From the NCBI GenBank assembly GCA_947630015.1, contig CANRFY010000013.1:1-55978 (forward strand): 55,978 bases of DNA, in the 5' to 3' direction. Positions 7,596-17,377 of the stretch are shown here, one piece after another. Positions within the stretch are counted from its first letter, which is position 1, and each line of letters begins with the position of its first letter. The stretch comes from an uncultured Clostridia bacterium (GTDB lineage: Bacteria; Bacillota; Clostridia; Oscillospirales; CAG-272). Both the position numbers and the translations under genes were made by a program. Below the pieces are notes generated by a model that did not search any database, was not told the DNA's origin, and worked only from the letters and a program-made list of their open reading frames with translations.

Positions 7596-9707
7596 TTACT
7601 GCTGCGGCGGGGGCGGGGGCGGAGGCGTCGGGCCTTGCCCGTCCGCGCCGTGGCGCTGCGCCATTTCACGTTCGCGGCGTTCCTCCTCCTGCTGGCGGAG
7701 GCGTTCCTTGCGCTCCAGCTCGGACAGATACTGCCGTCTGCGCTCGTTTTCCTCTTCGCTGCGGCGGCGCTTCTCCGCCACCATCTCGTCAAGCTGCTCG
7801 TATGTGACGCCTTCCTGCGTCATCGCGGCGTCGAACTGATTCTCGTCCATGATCTCGTTCGCGATCAGGTATCCGGCTACGAAATGGAGCTTGCCTATAT
7901 TCTCCGTCAGGATACGCTTCGCTTCCGCGTATGCCTCCTCGACGATCGCCTTGATCTCGTTGTCGATCTTGTACGCCGTCTCCTCGGAATAATTTCTCGT
8001 CGCCGAGAAATCGCGGCCGAGGAACACTTCGTCGCCGTCATGCTCCGCGCCGTATACGATCGGGCCGAGTTCGTCGCTCATTCCGTACTTCGTCACCATG
8101 TTGCGGGCGATCGACGTCGCGCGCTGAATGTCGTTGGACGCGCCGGTCGAAATATCGTCGAATATGATCGCCTCCGCGACGCGGCCGCCGAGCAGCGTCA
8201 CGATCTCATGCTTCATGTCGTTTTTCGACATATACGCCTTGTCGTCCTTCGGCAGCGACAGCGTGTATCCGCCGGCGCGGCCGCTCGGGATTATCGATAT
8301 CTGATGAACCGGTTCGTCCGGCTGTATGAATTTCGTCACGATCGCGTGGCCTGATTCGTGATATGCCGTCAGCCGCTTTTCCTTGTCGCTTATCACCTTC
8401 GAGCGCTTCGACGGGCCGACGATAACCTTTATCATCGCGTCCTCGAGATCGGCCATGCCGATCAGGGTCTTTCCCTTGCGCGCCGCCAAAAGCGCCGCCT
8501 CATTTAAGAGGTTTTCAAGATCGGCTCCCGTGAAGCCGACCGTCGTCTTTGCCACCGTCGCAAAATCGACGTCTGCCTCGAACGGCTTGCCGCGTCCGTG
8601 TACCTTCAGTATCGCCTCGCGTCCCTTTACGTCGGGATAGCTTACCGTGATCTGCCTGTCAAAACGGCCCGGGCGCAAAAGCGCCGGATCGAGGATGTCG
8701 GGACGGTTCGTCGCCGCCATCACGATCGTGCCGGAACCGCTGCCAAAGCCGTCCATCTCGACGAGCAGCTGATTCAAGGTCTGCTCGCGTTCGTCATGAC
8801 CGCCGCCGAGGCCCGCGCCTCTGTGGCGTCCGACCGCGTCGATCTCATCGATGAATATGATGCTCGCGGGATTCTTCTTCGCCGTCTCGAACAGATCGCG
8901 GACGCGGGACGCGCCGACGCCGACGTACATTTCGACGAAATCGGAACCCGAGATCGAGTAGAACGGCACGCCGGCCTCGCCGGCGACAGCCTTCGCCAAA
9001 AGCGTTTTACCTGTGCCTGGAGGGCCTACGAGCAGAACGCCGTGCGGGATGCGCGCGCCGAGCTTCGTGAAGTGATCGGGATCGCGGAGAAATTCCACGA
9101 TCTCGCGCAGCTCCTCCTTTTCCTCGTCTGCGCCCGCCACGTCGCGGAACGTGACCTTTTTCTTATCGTTCGTCACAAGACGCGCGCGGCTGCGTCCGAA
9201 GCTGCCGATGCGTCCCCCGCCGCCGCCGGACGTCTGATTTATCATATACATCCACGATACGATAAACAGCGCGATCACTATCAAATACGGCAGGAAGCTC
9301 ACCCACCACGGAAGCTCCGTCGGAGGCGGAAAATCATAATTGTCGATCACTCCCGCCTGCTTCTGGGCCTCGACCGTATCCTTGACGTCGGTGTAGAACA
9401 TATAGTAGTCCCTCACCTTGTACGTCTCGCGCATTACGGCCGGATCCTCCGGCGACGCCTTCGCGCCCTCCTTGAGCGCGCCGGCTTCCTCGTCCCAGAT
9501 ATCGCCCTCCGCGCGCAGCTCCATCGTCAGATTGTTGTTTCCGTCGACGACGAATCTGATGACGCGTCCGTCGCGGAAATATCCGAGTACGTCGCTGTAC
9601 GTTGCCTCGCTCCTGTTCGCCGCCGAGAACAGCGACGCCGACGCGATCACGATGACGGCTATCAGCACGATGTAGAAAATGATGACTTTCAGATTGCTTT
9701 TTTTCAT
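7596..9707 (-). CDS. ftsH: ATP-dependent zinc metalloprotease FtsH
   Basis: The 703-residue membrane AAA protease degrades membrane and regulatory proteins. There are N-terminal transmembrane helices at about 8-28 and 135-156. The AAA domain has Walker A GPPGTGKT (about 228-235), Walker B IIFIDEID (about 283-290) and an arginine-finger region RPGRFDR. The peptidase has the zinc motif HESGH (about 450-454). A charged coiled coil and a polyproline tail end the protein. The ATG at 9707 is the first with a site (AGGGGT) and begins directly before the first helix. It is the last gene of tilS-hpt-ftsH, the usual Firmicute order. Confidence 0.96.
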   Translation of the reverse strand: MKKSNLKVIIFYIVLIAVIVIASASLFSAANRSEATYSDVLGYFRDGRVIRFVVDGNNNLTMELRAEGDIWDEEAGALKEGAKASPEDPAVMRETYKVRDYYMFYTDVKDTVEAQKQAGVIDNYDFPPPTELPWWVSFLPYLIVIALFIVSWMYMINQTSGGGGGRIGSFGRSRARLVTNDKKKVTFRDVAGADEEKEELREIVEFLRDPDHFTKLGARIPHGVLLVGPPGTGKTLLAKAVAGEAGVPFYSISGSDFVEMYVGVGASRVRDLFETAKKNPASIIFIDEIDAVGRHRGAGLGGGHDEREQTLNQLLVEMDGFGSGSGTIVMAATNRPDILDPALLRPGRFDRQITVSYPDVKGREAILKVHGRGKPFEADVDFATVAKTTVGFTGADLENLLNEAALLAARKGKTLIGMADLEDAMIKVIVGPSKRSKVISDKEKRLTAYHESGHAIVTKFIQPDEPVHQISIIPSGRAGGYTLSLPKDDKAYMSKNDMKHEIVTLLGGRVAEAIIFDDISTGASNDIQRATSIARNMVTKYGMSDELGPIVYGAEHDGDEVFLGRDFSATRNYSEETAYKIDNEIKAIVEEAYAEAKRILTENIGKLHFVAGYLIANEIMDENQFDAAMTQEGVTYEQLDEMVAEKRRRSEEENERRRQYLSELERKERLRQQEEERREREMAQRHGADGQGPTPPPPPPPQQ

Positions 9708-9789
9708 GTTTTCGTTTACCCCTGCCGCGAAAATCACCGACCGCGGCACTCTTTCATTTTATTATATAATGCGTCTTTATCCCGTATTA

Positions 9790-10380
9790 TTATTTCTCGC
9801 AGAACTCCGGTTTAAGCACGCCCACAAACGGCAGCGCGCGATATTTTTCGTCGTAGTCGAGTCCGTAGCCGACGACGAATTCGTCCGGTATCTCAAATCC
9901 CCTGTAATCAGGCTCGAAATCGACGACGCGCCGCGACGGCTTGTCGAGCAGCGTCACCGTTTTGACAGACGCCGCGCCCTTGAGCTTCAGATAATCGACG
10001 AGATACGACAGCGTTCTGCCGCTGTCGATTATATCCTCGACGATGAGGATATCGCAGTCGGAGATATCGTTGCGCTTCAGATCGAGCAGGATCGTAACGC
10101 TGCCGCTCGACGTCGTCCCGCCGCCGTATGACGAGACCTTCATAAAATCGATCTCGACCGGCAGCCGGAGCTGCTTCATCAGCTCCGCCATGAAAACGAC
10201 CGAGCCTTTCAGTATGCCGAGCAGGACGAGCTTTTTGCCCGACGATCTGTAATCGGCCTCGATCAGACGCGCAAGCACGCCGACGCGCTCCGCGATCTCG
10301 TCCTCGGATATAAGCACTCTTGCGACGTCGAGCGCCGCCGCAGTCGGCAGCTCGCGCCTCGTCTTTTCAGCGTTGTCCAT
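9790..10380 (-). CDS. hpt: Hypoxanthine phosphoribosyltransferase
   Basis: This 196-residue purine salvage enzyme converts hypoxanthine or guanine to IMP or GMP using PRPP. The PRPP-binding motif is ILIVEDIIDSGRTL. LKGSVVFMAEL and FMKVSSYG are typical, and the C-terminal IPDEFVVGYGLDYDEKYR segment closes the active site. The ATG at 10380 has GGAGGGG six bases upstream; an ATG at 10407 has no such site. It lies 23 bp after tilS and upstream of ftsH. Confidence 0.95.
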   Translation of the reverse strand: MDNAEKTRRELPTAAALDVARVLISEDEIAERVGVLARLIEADYRSSGKKLVLLGILKGSVVFMAELMKQLRLPVEIDFMKVSSYGGGTTSSGSVTILLDLKRNDISDCDILIVEDIIDSGRTLSYLVDYLKLKGAASVKTVTLLDKPSRRVVDFEPDYRGFEIPDEFVVGYGLDYDEKYRALPFVGVLKPEFCEK

Positions 10381-10403
10381 CGATAGCCCCTCCGCTTTCA
10401 CTG

Positions 10404-11852
10404 TCATTTCTGCGCGCCGTGCGCGTAATATATGTGTACCATGCCGCCGTCGCCGTCCGTATCGGCGCCCGCGTCGCGGGACGCCACCTTCGGTATCCAC
10501 AAGATCCCGTCGTCGTCGCAGAATACGGGCAGCACCCCGCGCAGCTCGATCGGAACCTTCATTTCGCAGTACAGCTTTTTCGTATGTTTGTTCATCCCGC
10601 CGGAGAATATCCTGTCGCCGGCTTCGCGGTTCCTTATATAAAATTCGCCGCGGATGTCGCGTCTTCTCACCGCCAGATGCTCGACGGAGCCGTATTTGAG
10701 CCTGCATTCGATCTCGAATCCGAGGTCCTCCTCGCCGCTTATCATTATGACGGCGTCAAGCTCCGATATTCTATGCTCGCCCTCGTCCATCCTGATCTTG
10801 AACTCCGGCGCGTAATTGTATTTCGCCTCGTATTCGTCCTCGCCGATGAGGAAGAATTCGTCTCCCTCGACGGCGGCGCATATCCTGCCCGGCAGCGATA
10901 TGCGCGAATGCGCGCTGCCGCACAGAATGATCCGCGTCACCGCTCTGACATGATCGAAGTCGAGCGACATATAACGCCTCGTGCGTCCGTAGAGCGCGTC
11001 GGCGGCGCGGTCGTACATATATCGCACGATCCGCGACAGAAGCGCCTGATCCTGCCCCGCCAAAAGGCTGCGCGAACACGACGCCGCGACCTGATGCTCG
11101 TTCAAAAACGCGTTCGCCTGACGCTGGATATAGACGTCGTCGTTGCGCAGAAGCGTGCAAAGCTGCGATATCGCGATCTCGGGGGACGGATTTATCCGCG
11201 CGAGGCGCGGAAGAATCTCCGATCTGATATAGTTGCGCGTATAATCGATATCGCTGTTCGTCGTATCCGTCACATACGGTATATCGTTCGCTATGCAGTA
11301 GCCGATGATCTCGCTTTTCGTGCAGTAGATGAGAGGCCGTATTATGCGGTCGCCCCTGACCGGCGGTATGCCGGACAGGCCGCGGATGCCGGTGCCGCGG
11401 CACATATTGAATATTACGGTCTCCATGTTGTCGTCGGCGTGATGAGCGAGCGCGATATGGCACAGCTCCGGATGGGAATCGATTATGCACCGATACGTGC
11501 GGTAACGGACGTGGCGTCCCGTTTCCTCGAGTCCCTTTCCCTCTTCTCTCGCGAGCGCCGGAACATCGACGCGTTCGACGAACAGCTCGATGCCGAGGCT
11601 TTCGCAGACGTCGCGGCAGAACTGCTCGTCGTGATCGGCTTCATCCCCGCGAATGCAGTGATTGACGTGGCACGCCGCGATATGGATGCCATGCTCGCGC
11701 GAATATTTATGCATATAGGAGAGCAGCGCGCCCGAATCGGCGCCGCCTGAATAGCCGATCAGCACGCCGTCGAGCTTCTGCGCCATGCCGAAGTCGATGA
11801 TGGCCTGGCTGATCTTCTGCTCAACCATTCTCGTTATGCCTTTTCTGTCCAT
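10404..11852 (-). CDS. tilS: tRNA(Ile)-lysidine synthase
   Basis: The 482-residue enzyme adds lysine to C34 of tRNA-Ile(CAU) so that it reads AUA. The N-terminal PP-loop ATPase motif is GYSGGADSGA (about 33-42). HADDNMETVIFNMCRGTGIRG and TNSDIDYTRNYIR are family signatures. The C-terminal substrate-binding domain extends to the end, and the length is normal. A TTGCTC-17-TATAAT promoter lies upstream. First gene of the tilS-hpt-ftsH operon. Confidence 0.95.
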   Translation of the reverse strand: MDRKGITRMVEQKISQAIIDFGMAQKLDGVLIGYSGGADSGALLSYMHKYSREHGIHIAACHVNHCIRGDEADHDEQFCRDVCESLGIELFVERVDVPALAREEGKGLEETGRHVRYRTYRCIIDSHPELCHIALAHHADDNMETVIFNMCRGTGIRGLSGIPPVRGDRIIRPLIYCTKSEIIGYCIANDIPYVTDTTNSDIDYTRNYIRSEILPRLARINPSPEIAISQLCTLLRNDDVYIQRQANAFLNEHQVAASCSRSLLAGQDQALLSRIVRYMYDRAADALYGRTRRYMSLDFDHVRAVTRIILCGSAHSRISLPGRICAAVEGDEFFLIGEDEYEAKYNYAPEFKIRMDEGEHRISELDAVIMISGEEDLGFEIECRLKYGSVEHLAVRRRDIRGEFYIRNREAGDRIFSGGMNKHTKKLYCEMKVPIELRGVLPVFCDDDGILWIPKVASRDAGADTDGDGGMVHIYYAHGAQK

Positions 11853-11885
11853 TCAAAATAAGCCCCGCGAATCTATGCTTTTCAT

Positions 11886-11914
11886 ATTATACCACTTACT
11901 CAAATTTTGAGCAA
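11886..11914 (-). promoter_or_regulatory. Promoter of the tilS-hpt-ftsH operon
   Basis: On the minus strand TTGCTC (11909-11914) and TATAAT (11886-11891) are 17 bp apart, about 33 bp before the tilS start. Confidence 0.7.
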
Positions 11915-12018
11915 CACAATTCACCTAAAAACCATAAAAATAATAGCTGATTTTCACTTTGGAGGAAGAATCTGCCGCAAAATCGGCCAAAAACGGCGCA
12001 GGCGTGGAGGGGCCGCCC

Positions 12019-13968
12019 TTAATCGGGCGTCCCCTCTCCCGCCCCGCCGTCAAGCTCAGCGCGTATTTTTTCCTCGCGGTCATATAAGTCGTAGAGCTGA
12101 TTTTCAAGCTCCATCTTTCGATCGTCAAGCTCAGATGCGCGGATGTAGTCGCTGGCGGCGTCGCCGTACAGCTCCTGTTCCACCTCGATCAGCTCCTTTT
12201 CCGCGCGCTCCGTATCGGCCGCGATCCGTTCCAGCTCGCGCTTCAGCTTGCGGAGCGCCGCGGCCTCCTGCTTCGATGCGAGATATTTTTCCTTATTCGT
12301 CGACGGCGCCTGCGCCTCCTCTGCGGCGGCCTCGGCCGCCGTCCCCTCGAGATGCGCCGTATAATCGGCATATCCGCCCTCCCAGACGGAGGACATATGA
12401 CGTTCGAGCGGCAGGATGCGCGTCGCGAGCTTGTCGATGAAATAGCGGTCGTGCGACACCGCGATCACGGTGCCTTCAAATTCCGCGAGCGCGTCCTCGA
12501 GCGCCTCGCGCGATTTGATGTCGAGATGGTTCGTCGGCTCGTCGAGGATGAGCAGATTGACCTTTGACAGAATCAGTTTGCAGAACGTAAGCCGCGCGCG
12601 TTCGCCGCCGGACAGCACCGACACGGGCTTTTCGATATCGTCGCCGACAAAGAGGAACCGCGCGAGCGCGCCTCTCACCTCCGTCTGCGTCAGCGACGGA
12701 TATTCGCCCCATATCTCCTCGATGACGGTGTTCGTCTCCGTCAGGTTCTGGTTTTCCTGATCGTAGTAGCCGACCTCGACGTTATAGCCGTATTCGACGA
12801 CGCCGGAGAGCGGCAAGAGCGTTCCCGTCAGTATTTTTATCAGCGTCGATTTGCCGCATCCGTTCGCGCCGATTATGAACAGTCTGTCGAGCCTGCGCAC
12901 CGAAAACGACAAGTCGGAAAACAGCGGCTGGCCGCCGAATCCCATCGTAAGTCCGCGCACGTCGAGGACCTCGTTGCCGCTGCGTCCCGATGATTCGAGC
13001 CTGAATTTGATCGATTTCGGCAGCGCTTCGGGCTTATTTATAAGCGTCATATGCGCAAGATACCGTTCGCGGCTCTTTATCGTCACGAAATTGCGCTCCT
13101 GTCCCCATCTGCGCTGCTGCTCGATTATATCGAGCTGGTGCTTGATCTCCTTTTGCTGCTGCGCATAATGGCGTTCGTCGGCCTCGCGCTCGCGTCGCTT
13201 CTGCTCCGCATAGCCCGAATACGGCGCGTCGTACAGCTTCGAGCGCTTGTGTTCGATCTCGAGCGTCTTATTCGTGACGCGGTCGAGGAAATAGCGGTCG
13301 TGGGACACGACAAGCACCGTCTTTTTATATGTCGACAGAAATCCCTCGAGCCATACGAGCGAATCTATGTCGAGATGGTTCGTCGGCTCGTCGAGCATAA
13401 GTATATCAGGCTCGGTCAGGATCAGACGCGCCAGCGCGAGGCGCGTCTTCTGTCCGCCCGACAGCGCCGATACGGGCAGCGAATGAAAGCTTTCGTCAAA
13501 TCCGAGCTTAGACAAAACTGACACGCACCGCGAACGGAAATAAAGTCCGCCGCCGTCGCGGTATTCCGCCGTCAGCTCGTCATGCTCGCGCAGCGCCGTC
13601 ATGCAGCCGTAGCCGCCGGGCGGCAGCACTGTTATCATGCGTTCCAAAACCGACAGTCTCGACTCTATTTCGAGCAGGCGCGGGAACGCGCCGTACATCT
13701 GCTCGAGTACGTTATCCGCGCACCCGGGCGCGCTTGAGAACGCGTCGTTCTGGCGCAAAAGCCCCACCGTTTTGCCCTTCGCGACGTAGACGCCGCCCGC
13801 ATCGGGCGCGATATCGCCCGTTATGATCGATAAAAGCGTCGTTTTGCCGCTGCCGTTCACGCCGACGATGCCGAGTCTGTCGCCCTCGTTTACGGTGAAG
13901 CTTATGTTTTCGATTATCGTATTCGCTCCGTATGAAAGCGACAGCGAATCCACATTTAAAACAGTCAA
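12019..13968 (-). CDS. ABC-F family ATPase
   Basis: The 649-residue soluble protein has two ABC domains and no membrane segments. Domain 1 has GVNGSGKTTL, LSGGQKTRLALARL and LMLDEPTNHLD. A charged linker (about 235-300) precedes domain 2 with GANGCGKSTL, LSGGERARLTFCKL and LILDEPTNHLD. A C-terminal coiled coil follows (from about 560). ABC-F proteins act on the ribosome as translation factors or antibiotic-protection factors; this layout resembles housekeeping YdiF-type members rather than a known resistance type. The start is probably TTG at 13968, with a poor ribosome site. Confidence 0.9.
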   Translation of the reverse strand: MTVLNVDSLSLSYGANTIIENISFTVNEGDRLGIVGVNGSGKTTLLSIITGDIAPDAGGVYVAKGKTVGLLRQNDAFSSAPGCADNVLEQMYGAFPRLLEIESRLSVLERMITVLPPGGYGCMTALREHDELTAEYRDGGGLYFRSRCVSVLSKLGFDESFHSLPVSALSGGQKTRLALARLILTEPDILMLDEPTNHLDIDSLVWLEGFLSTYKKTVLVVSHDRYFLDRVTNKTLEIEHKRSKLYDAPYSGYAEQKRREREADERHYAQQQKEIKHQLDIIEQQRRWGQERNFVTIKSRERYLAHMTLINKPEALPKSIKFRLESSGRSGNEVLDVRGLTMGFGGQPLFSDLSFSVRRLDRLFIIGANGCGKSTLIKILTGTLLPLSGVVEYGYNVEVGYYDQENQNLTETNTVIEEIWGEYPSLTQTEVRGALARFLFVGDDIEKPVSVLSGGERARLTFCKLILSKVNLLILDEPTNHLDIKSREALEDALAEFEGTVIAVSHDRYFIDKLATRILPLERHMSSVWEGGYADYTAHLEGTAAEAAAEEAQAPSTNKEKYLASKQEAAALRKLKRELERIAADTERAEKELIEVEQELYGDAASDYIRASELDDRKMELENQLYDLYDREEKIRAELDGGAGEGTPD

Positions 13969-13979
13969 GAATTACCGTG

Positions 13980-14013
13980 TGAGGGGAAACCTTTTAAGAA
14001 AAGGTTTCCCCTC
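13980..14013 (-). other. Perfect inverted repeat between telA-like and ABC-F genes
   Basis: GAGGGGAAACCTTTT and its complement form a 15-bp hairpin with a 3-4-nt loop, 26 bp past the TelA-family stop. No T-run follows. It resembles the stem part of module B of the dispersed repeat but lacks that module's flanks. Confidence 0.6.
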
Positions 14014-14038
14014 GCCCTCCTTCATGATTACAGCCGAA

Positions 14039-15208
14039 TTATTGTTTGAGATCCTTTATGTCAAGCAGCTTTGTCTTCAGTTCGGATTCGATCCTTGCAA
14101 GCTCCGCCTCGGATTCGCGGCGCTTCGTGCGTCCCTCGTCCTGGATGCGGATGACCTCCTCGAGTGTCGATACGAGCTGCTGGTTCGTATATGTTATCGT
14201 CTCCATGTCGACGATGCCGCGCTCCGATTCCTTCGCGACCTCTACCGTGCTTGTCTTGAGCGCGTCCGCGTTCTTCTTGAGCAGCGCGTTCGTCACCTCC
14301 GACACCTCGCGCTGCGCCTCCATAGCCTGCGACGCGTGCGACAGTCCGAGCGCGATCACCATCTGCGATTTCCAGAGCGGGATCGTATTCGCGAGCGTGG
14401 ACTGGATTTTCTCCACCATCATCGTGTCGCTGTTCTGGATCAGTCTTATCTGCGGCGCCATCTGGATCGAGATCATGCGCGTCAGTTCGAGATCGTACAG
14501 CTTCTTCTCGAATCTGTCGCAGAGATCGGAGAAATCGCGGGCAGCCTGCGCGTCCTCCGCGAGTCCCGACTGCTTCGCCTTATCCGAAAGCTGCGCAAGC
14601 GTCGTTTCACGCTCCTGACGCAGGCGCTTTTTGCCGGCGAGGATGTACATCGTCAGTTCCTTTTGATACGAGAGATTGACGCCGTACAGCCTGTCAAGCG
14701 TGGAGATATCCTTGAGCAGCTGGATCTGATGATCGCGCAGAGCGCCGCATATCTTATCTACGTTCGCCTCGGCGCTGTCGTATTTCGCCTTGAGCGCCTC
14801 GATCTTATTGTTCTGACGGCGGAACAGTCCGCGGAAGCCCTTCTCCTCCTCGTCGACGGAAAGTCCCTTCAGCTCCGTCACAAGATCGGTGATCGCGTCG
14901 CCGACGGCGCCGAGATCCTTTGTGCGCACGTTTTCGAGCGCCGTATCGGAGAACTGCGAGACCTTCGTCTGCGCCGGCGCGCCGTACTGCATCACGATCT
15001 GGCTGTCGGTGATGTCGATCTTCTCCGCGAACGCGTCGACGGCGGCCTTTTCCTCGTCGGTAAGGATGCTTTCGTCGAGCTTGATGTCGTCGGCGGCGGG
15101 AGCCGCCTTTTTCTCATCCGGCAGCTTCAGCTCCGGCGCGACTGCCGCAGCTTCGCCGCCGAGCGAGAGCGTCGGCGTCGGAATATCGAAATATTTGTTG
15201 TCGTCCAT
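14039..15208 (-). CDS. TelA-family (toxic anion resistance) protein
   Basis: The 389-residue soluble, highly helical protein has the TelA/KlaA family pattern: DITDSQIVMQYGAPAQTKVS, GLFRRQNNKIEALKAKYDSAEANVD, TLDRLYGVNLSYQKELTMYI and SDTMMVEKIQSTLANTIPLWKSQM-like blocks. It ends in a coiled coil. Members were named for tellurite resistance, but many act in envelope stress responses; the real job here is unknown. GGAGGAG precedes the ATG. It lies 44 bp after a membrane-protein gene, probably in one transcript. Confidence 0.85.
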   Translation of the reverse strand: MDDNKYFDIPTPTLSLGGEAAAVAPELKLPDEKKAAPAADDIKLDESILTDEEKAAVDAFAEKIDITDSQIVMQYGAPAQTKVSQFSDTALENVRTKDLGAVGDAITDLVTELKGLSVDEEEKGFRGLFRRQNNKIEALKAKYDSAEANVDKICGALRDHQIQLLKDISTLDRLYGVNLSYQKELTMYILAGKKRLRQERETTLAQLSDKAKQSGLAEDAQAARDFSDLCDRFEKKLYDLELTRMISIQMAPQIRLIQNSDTMMVEKIQSTLANTIPLWKSQMVIALGLSHASQAMEAQREVSEVTNALLKKNADALKTSTVEVAKESERGIVDMETITYTNQQLVSTLEEVIRIQDEGRTKRRESEAELARIESELKTKLLDIKDLKQ

Positions 15209-15252
15209 GGTAATCTCCTCCGAAAATGTATTTTAAATTTTACAGACTTTGT

Positions 15253-16071
15253 TTATTCGCGCGTCCCGTCGTCCACCATGCCGCACGCGAGGATCATGCG
15301 CAGCGCGGCGTAGATGAAGATGCAGAGTATCAGCATCTCGCGCGTAACGTTGACGGCGTCGGGATACGCCCCCATCAGGATGAGCGCCGCGTTCGGGATC
15401 GAATACAGCCCCGTCACGATCACGGTCGCAAATCCCGACAGCACATATCGCCACGGGCGCTGCGATCCGACGCGGAACCGTCCCTCGGCGACGAAGAACA
15501 GAAGCGAGACCGCGAGCGAGGCGAGCGTCAGCGTCTTGTTCGGATTGTTGATCTCAACGCCCGTGTCGAAGTAAACGCCGACGAGCATCAAAAACAGCCA
15601 CAGTATCATAAGCACCGAAAGTACGGTCTCCGCTCCCTTGTTTCCTATCGGGAGCGCGATGCCGATCAAACAGTAGAGCGCCGCCGGCACCGACAAAACG
15701 AGCGTCAGCGTCGAAAGCGAAATAAGACCTCCGCGCACGCCGCCGATGAAAAAATCGAGCAGCGCGCCGGCGACGATTACGAATCCGAGCAGCGCCGAGA
15801 CGTATATGACGGCGGGCGAATCGCTGCCCGCGCTCACGCCGTCAAGCTTTCCGCGCAGAATATACACGAACACGCACGCGGCCGCGATCGCGATCAGCGT
15901 TATCGTCATAAATGCCGCGGGGAGCTTCGCGCCGTGATCGTAATACGCCGATACGGGATCGAATTCCACAAGCAGTGCGATCGTCCTGATCGCCGATGCC
16001 GCGATGGCGGCTATAAGCGTTACTGTAAGTGCGGTCATATATGTCGTGCGCGCGTTCTTCATATCGGGCAA
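15253..16071 (-). CDS. Multi-pass membrane protein of unknown function
   Basis: About 272 residues with roughly eight hydrophobic helices (for example ALTVTLIAAIAASAIRTIALL, VIYVSALLGFVIVAGALLDFFIG, VLSVLMILWLFLMLVGVYF). No motif allows a named family. The start is either TTG at 16071, which has AAAGGGA at good spacing, or ATG at 16062, which lacks it. Directly upstream of the TelA-family gene and likely co-transcribed with it. Confidence 0.65.
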   Translation of the reverse strand: MPDMKNARTTYMTALTVTLIAAIAASAIRTIALLVEFDPVSAYYDHGAKLPAAFMTITLIAIAAACVFVYILRGKLDGVSAGSDSPAVIYVSALLGFVIVAGALLDFFIGGVRGGLISLSTLTLVLSVPAALYCLIGIALPIGNKGAETVLSVLMILWLFLMLVGVYFDTGVEINNPNKTLTLASLAVSLLFFVAEGRFRVGSQRPWRYVLSGFATVIVTGLYSIPNAALILMGAYPDAVNVTREMLILCIFIYAALRMILACGMVDDGTRE

Positions 16072-16100
16072 TATGTGATCCCTTTCCGAGTGATACTATC

Positions 16101-16129
16101 ATTATAGTCGTATTTGAAGAATTATACAA
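16101..16129 (-). promoter_or_regulatory. Promoter of the membrane protein-TelA unit
   Basis: On the minus strand TTGTAT (16124-16129) and TATAAT (16101-16106) are 17 bp apart, about 30 bp before the start. Confidence 0.65.
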
Positions 16130-16284
16130 TACGAATATGAAAGTTTTTGCTCCAAAAATCGCATGATTTTTCAAAAACGGCATTATTTTTCGCTTTTGGA
16201 GGCAATATCTTCCATGACGAATAATTTTTCCTTGCGGGAAATAGAATATGTACGAATATGATAGGCAAAATGACGCCGCCGTGC

Positions 16285-16302
16285 GTTATGCATTTGCATA
16301 AC
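16285..16302. promoter_or_regulatory. 18-bp palindrome between divergent genes
   Basis: GTTATGCA, two bases, then TGCATAAC forms a perfect dyad 56 bp before the YihY-family start. It is a candidate operator; no regulator can be assigned. Confidence 0.4.
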
Positions 16303-16357
16303 ATTTGCCGATTTTGTTACACAAGCGCCTATTATCCGCGTGAAGGGAGGTATTCGC

Positions 16358-17212
16358 ATGAAGCGTTCGCACGTTATTTCGTTCGGAGGCGCGTTCCGTT
16401 CGCTGTCCTTGCTGCTGGCCGAGATGAAGGCCGACCGCATCAACGCGTATGCCGCCGAATCTGCGTTTTTCGTGATCCTGTCCGCGATCCCGCTCGTCAC
16501 CCTCACAGTCACGATAGCGGGCATCGTAATTCCCGAATCAGTTTCAGCATATATCCACCGTCTCGCCGATCTCGTCCCGGGCATACTCGGTGACTACCTT
16601 GAAACAGAATTTTTGTCGTTTTCGGAGTATCCCGCGCCAGCTCCGCTTTCGATCTCGGCGTTCGCCGCGATGTGGGGCGCGTCGCGCGGCGTGCGCGCAG
16701 TCAGGCGCGGCGTCCGCTCCGTATGGGGACAGGATGGCGGCGCCGCGATCTCCGAGATCGCGATCGGGCTTCTGTTCACCGCGTCCTTCATCCTCCTCAT
16801 CGTCGCGCTGCTCGTTTTTCTCGTGTTCGGCGATTCGCTGTCGGCGCTTCTCTCCGCGCGTTCCGCCGCCGTCGGCGGCGTATTCGATCTGCTCGTCACG
16901 ATGTCGCCCGTATTCATGCTCGTAATGCTGACGCTGTTCTTCGCGCTTATGCTGCGCGCGTTCACACCGTCCGAGGCGAAAATGGACCGCCTGCGCTGCC
17001 ATCTGCCCGGCGCCGCCGTCGCCTCGTCGGGATGGACGCTCTATTCCTACATCTTCTCCGTCTTCGTCTCCGATTTTTCAAATCTGCCGCACATTTACGG
17101 CAGCGCCGCCGCCATCATGGTCCTTATGCTCTGGCTTTATATGATCATGTACATTCTTTTGTTCGGCGCGGAGGTGAATAAATTTTTTATTGAAAGATCG
17201 CCCACTCGCTGA
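16358..17212 (+). CDS. YihY/BrkB-family membrane protein
   Basis: The 284-residue inner-membrane protein has six hydrophobic helices and the family features AAESAFFVILSAIPLVTL, AAMWGASRGVRAVRRGVRSVWG and the C-terminal YGSAAAIMVLMLWLYMIMYILLFGAEVN region (LWLY). The ATG at 16358 follows AGGGAGG. YihY proteins were once thought to be RNase BN; the function is unknown, with some evidence for osmotic or lipid roles. Preceded by an 18-bp palindrome that may be an operator. Confidence 0.88.
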   Translation: MKRSHVISFGGAFRSLSLLLAEMKADRINAYAAESAFFVILSAIPLVTLTVTIAGIVIPESVSAYIHRLADLVPGILGDYLETEFLSFSEYPAPAPLSISAFAAMWGASRGVRAVRRGVRSVWGQDGGAAISEIAIGLLFTASFILLIVALLVFLVFGDSLSALLSARSAAVGGVFDLLVTMSPVFMLVMLTLFFALMLRAFTPSEAKMDRLRCHLPGAAVASSGWTLYSYIFSVFVSDFSNLPHIYGSAAAIMVLMLWLYMIMYILLFGAEVNKFFIERSPTR

Positions 17213-17301
17213 CGCGCGGAAAATGACATTTCCCGATCCCGTTTATGCGAGTTCCACATCGATCGCGCCGGCCGAAGCGCGCGAATTTGTCGAGATTACT
17301 A

Positions 17302-17330
17302 TTGAAAAACGGACGCCGCCGCAATATAAT
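17302..17330 (+). promoter_or_regulatory. Promoter of pncB
   Basis: TTGAAA (17302-17307) and TATAAT (17325-17330) are 17 bp apart, 47 bp before the start codon. Confidence 0.75.
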
Positions 17331-17377
17331 ATGAATAAAAATATATATGAAAGCTTCATGAAGCGTAAAGGATCGAT

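Noticed and set aside
13823..15313. Long plus-strand frame (496 codons) opposite the TelA-family gene
   Set aside because: Composition typical of antisense of high-GC genes, no ribosome site, no recognisable motif; the minus strand has the real gene.
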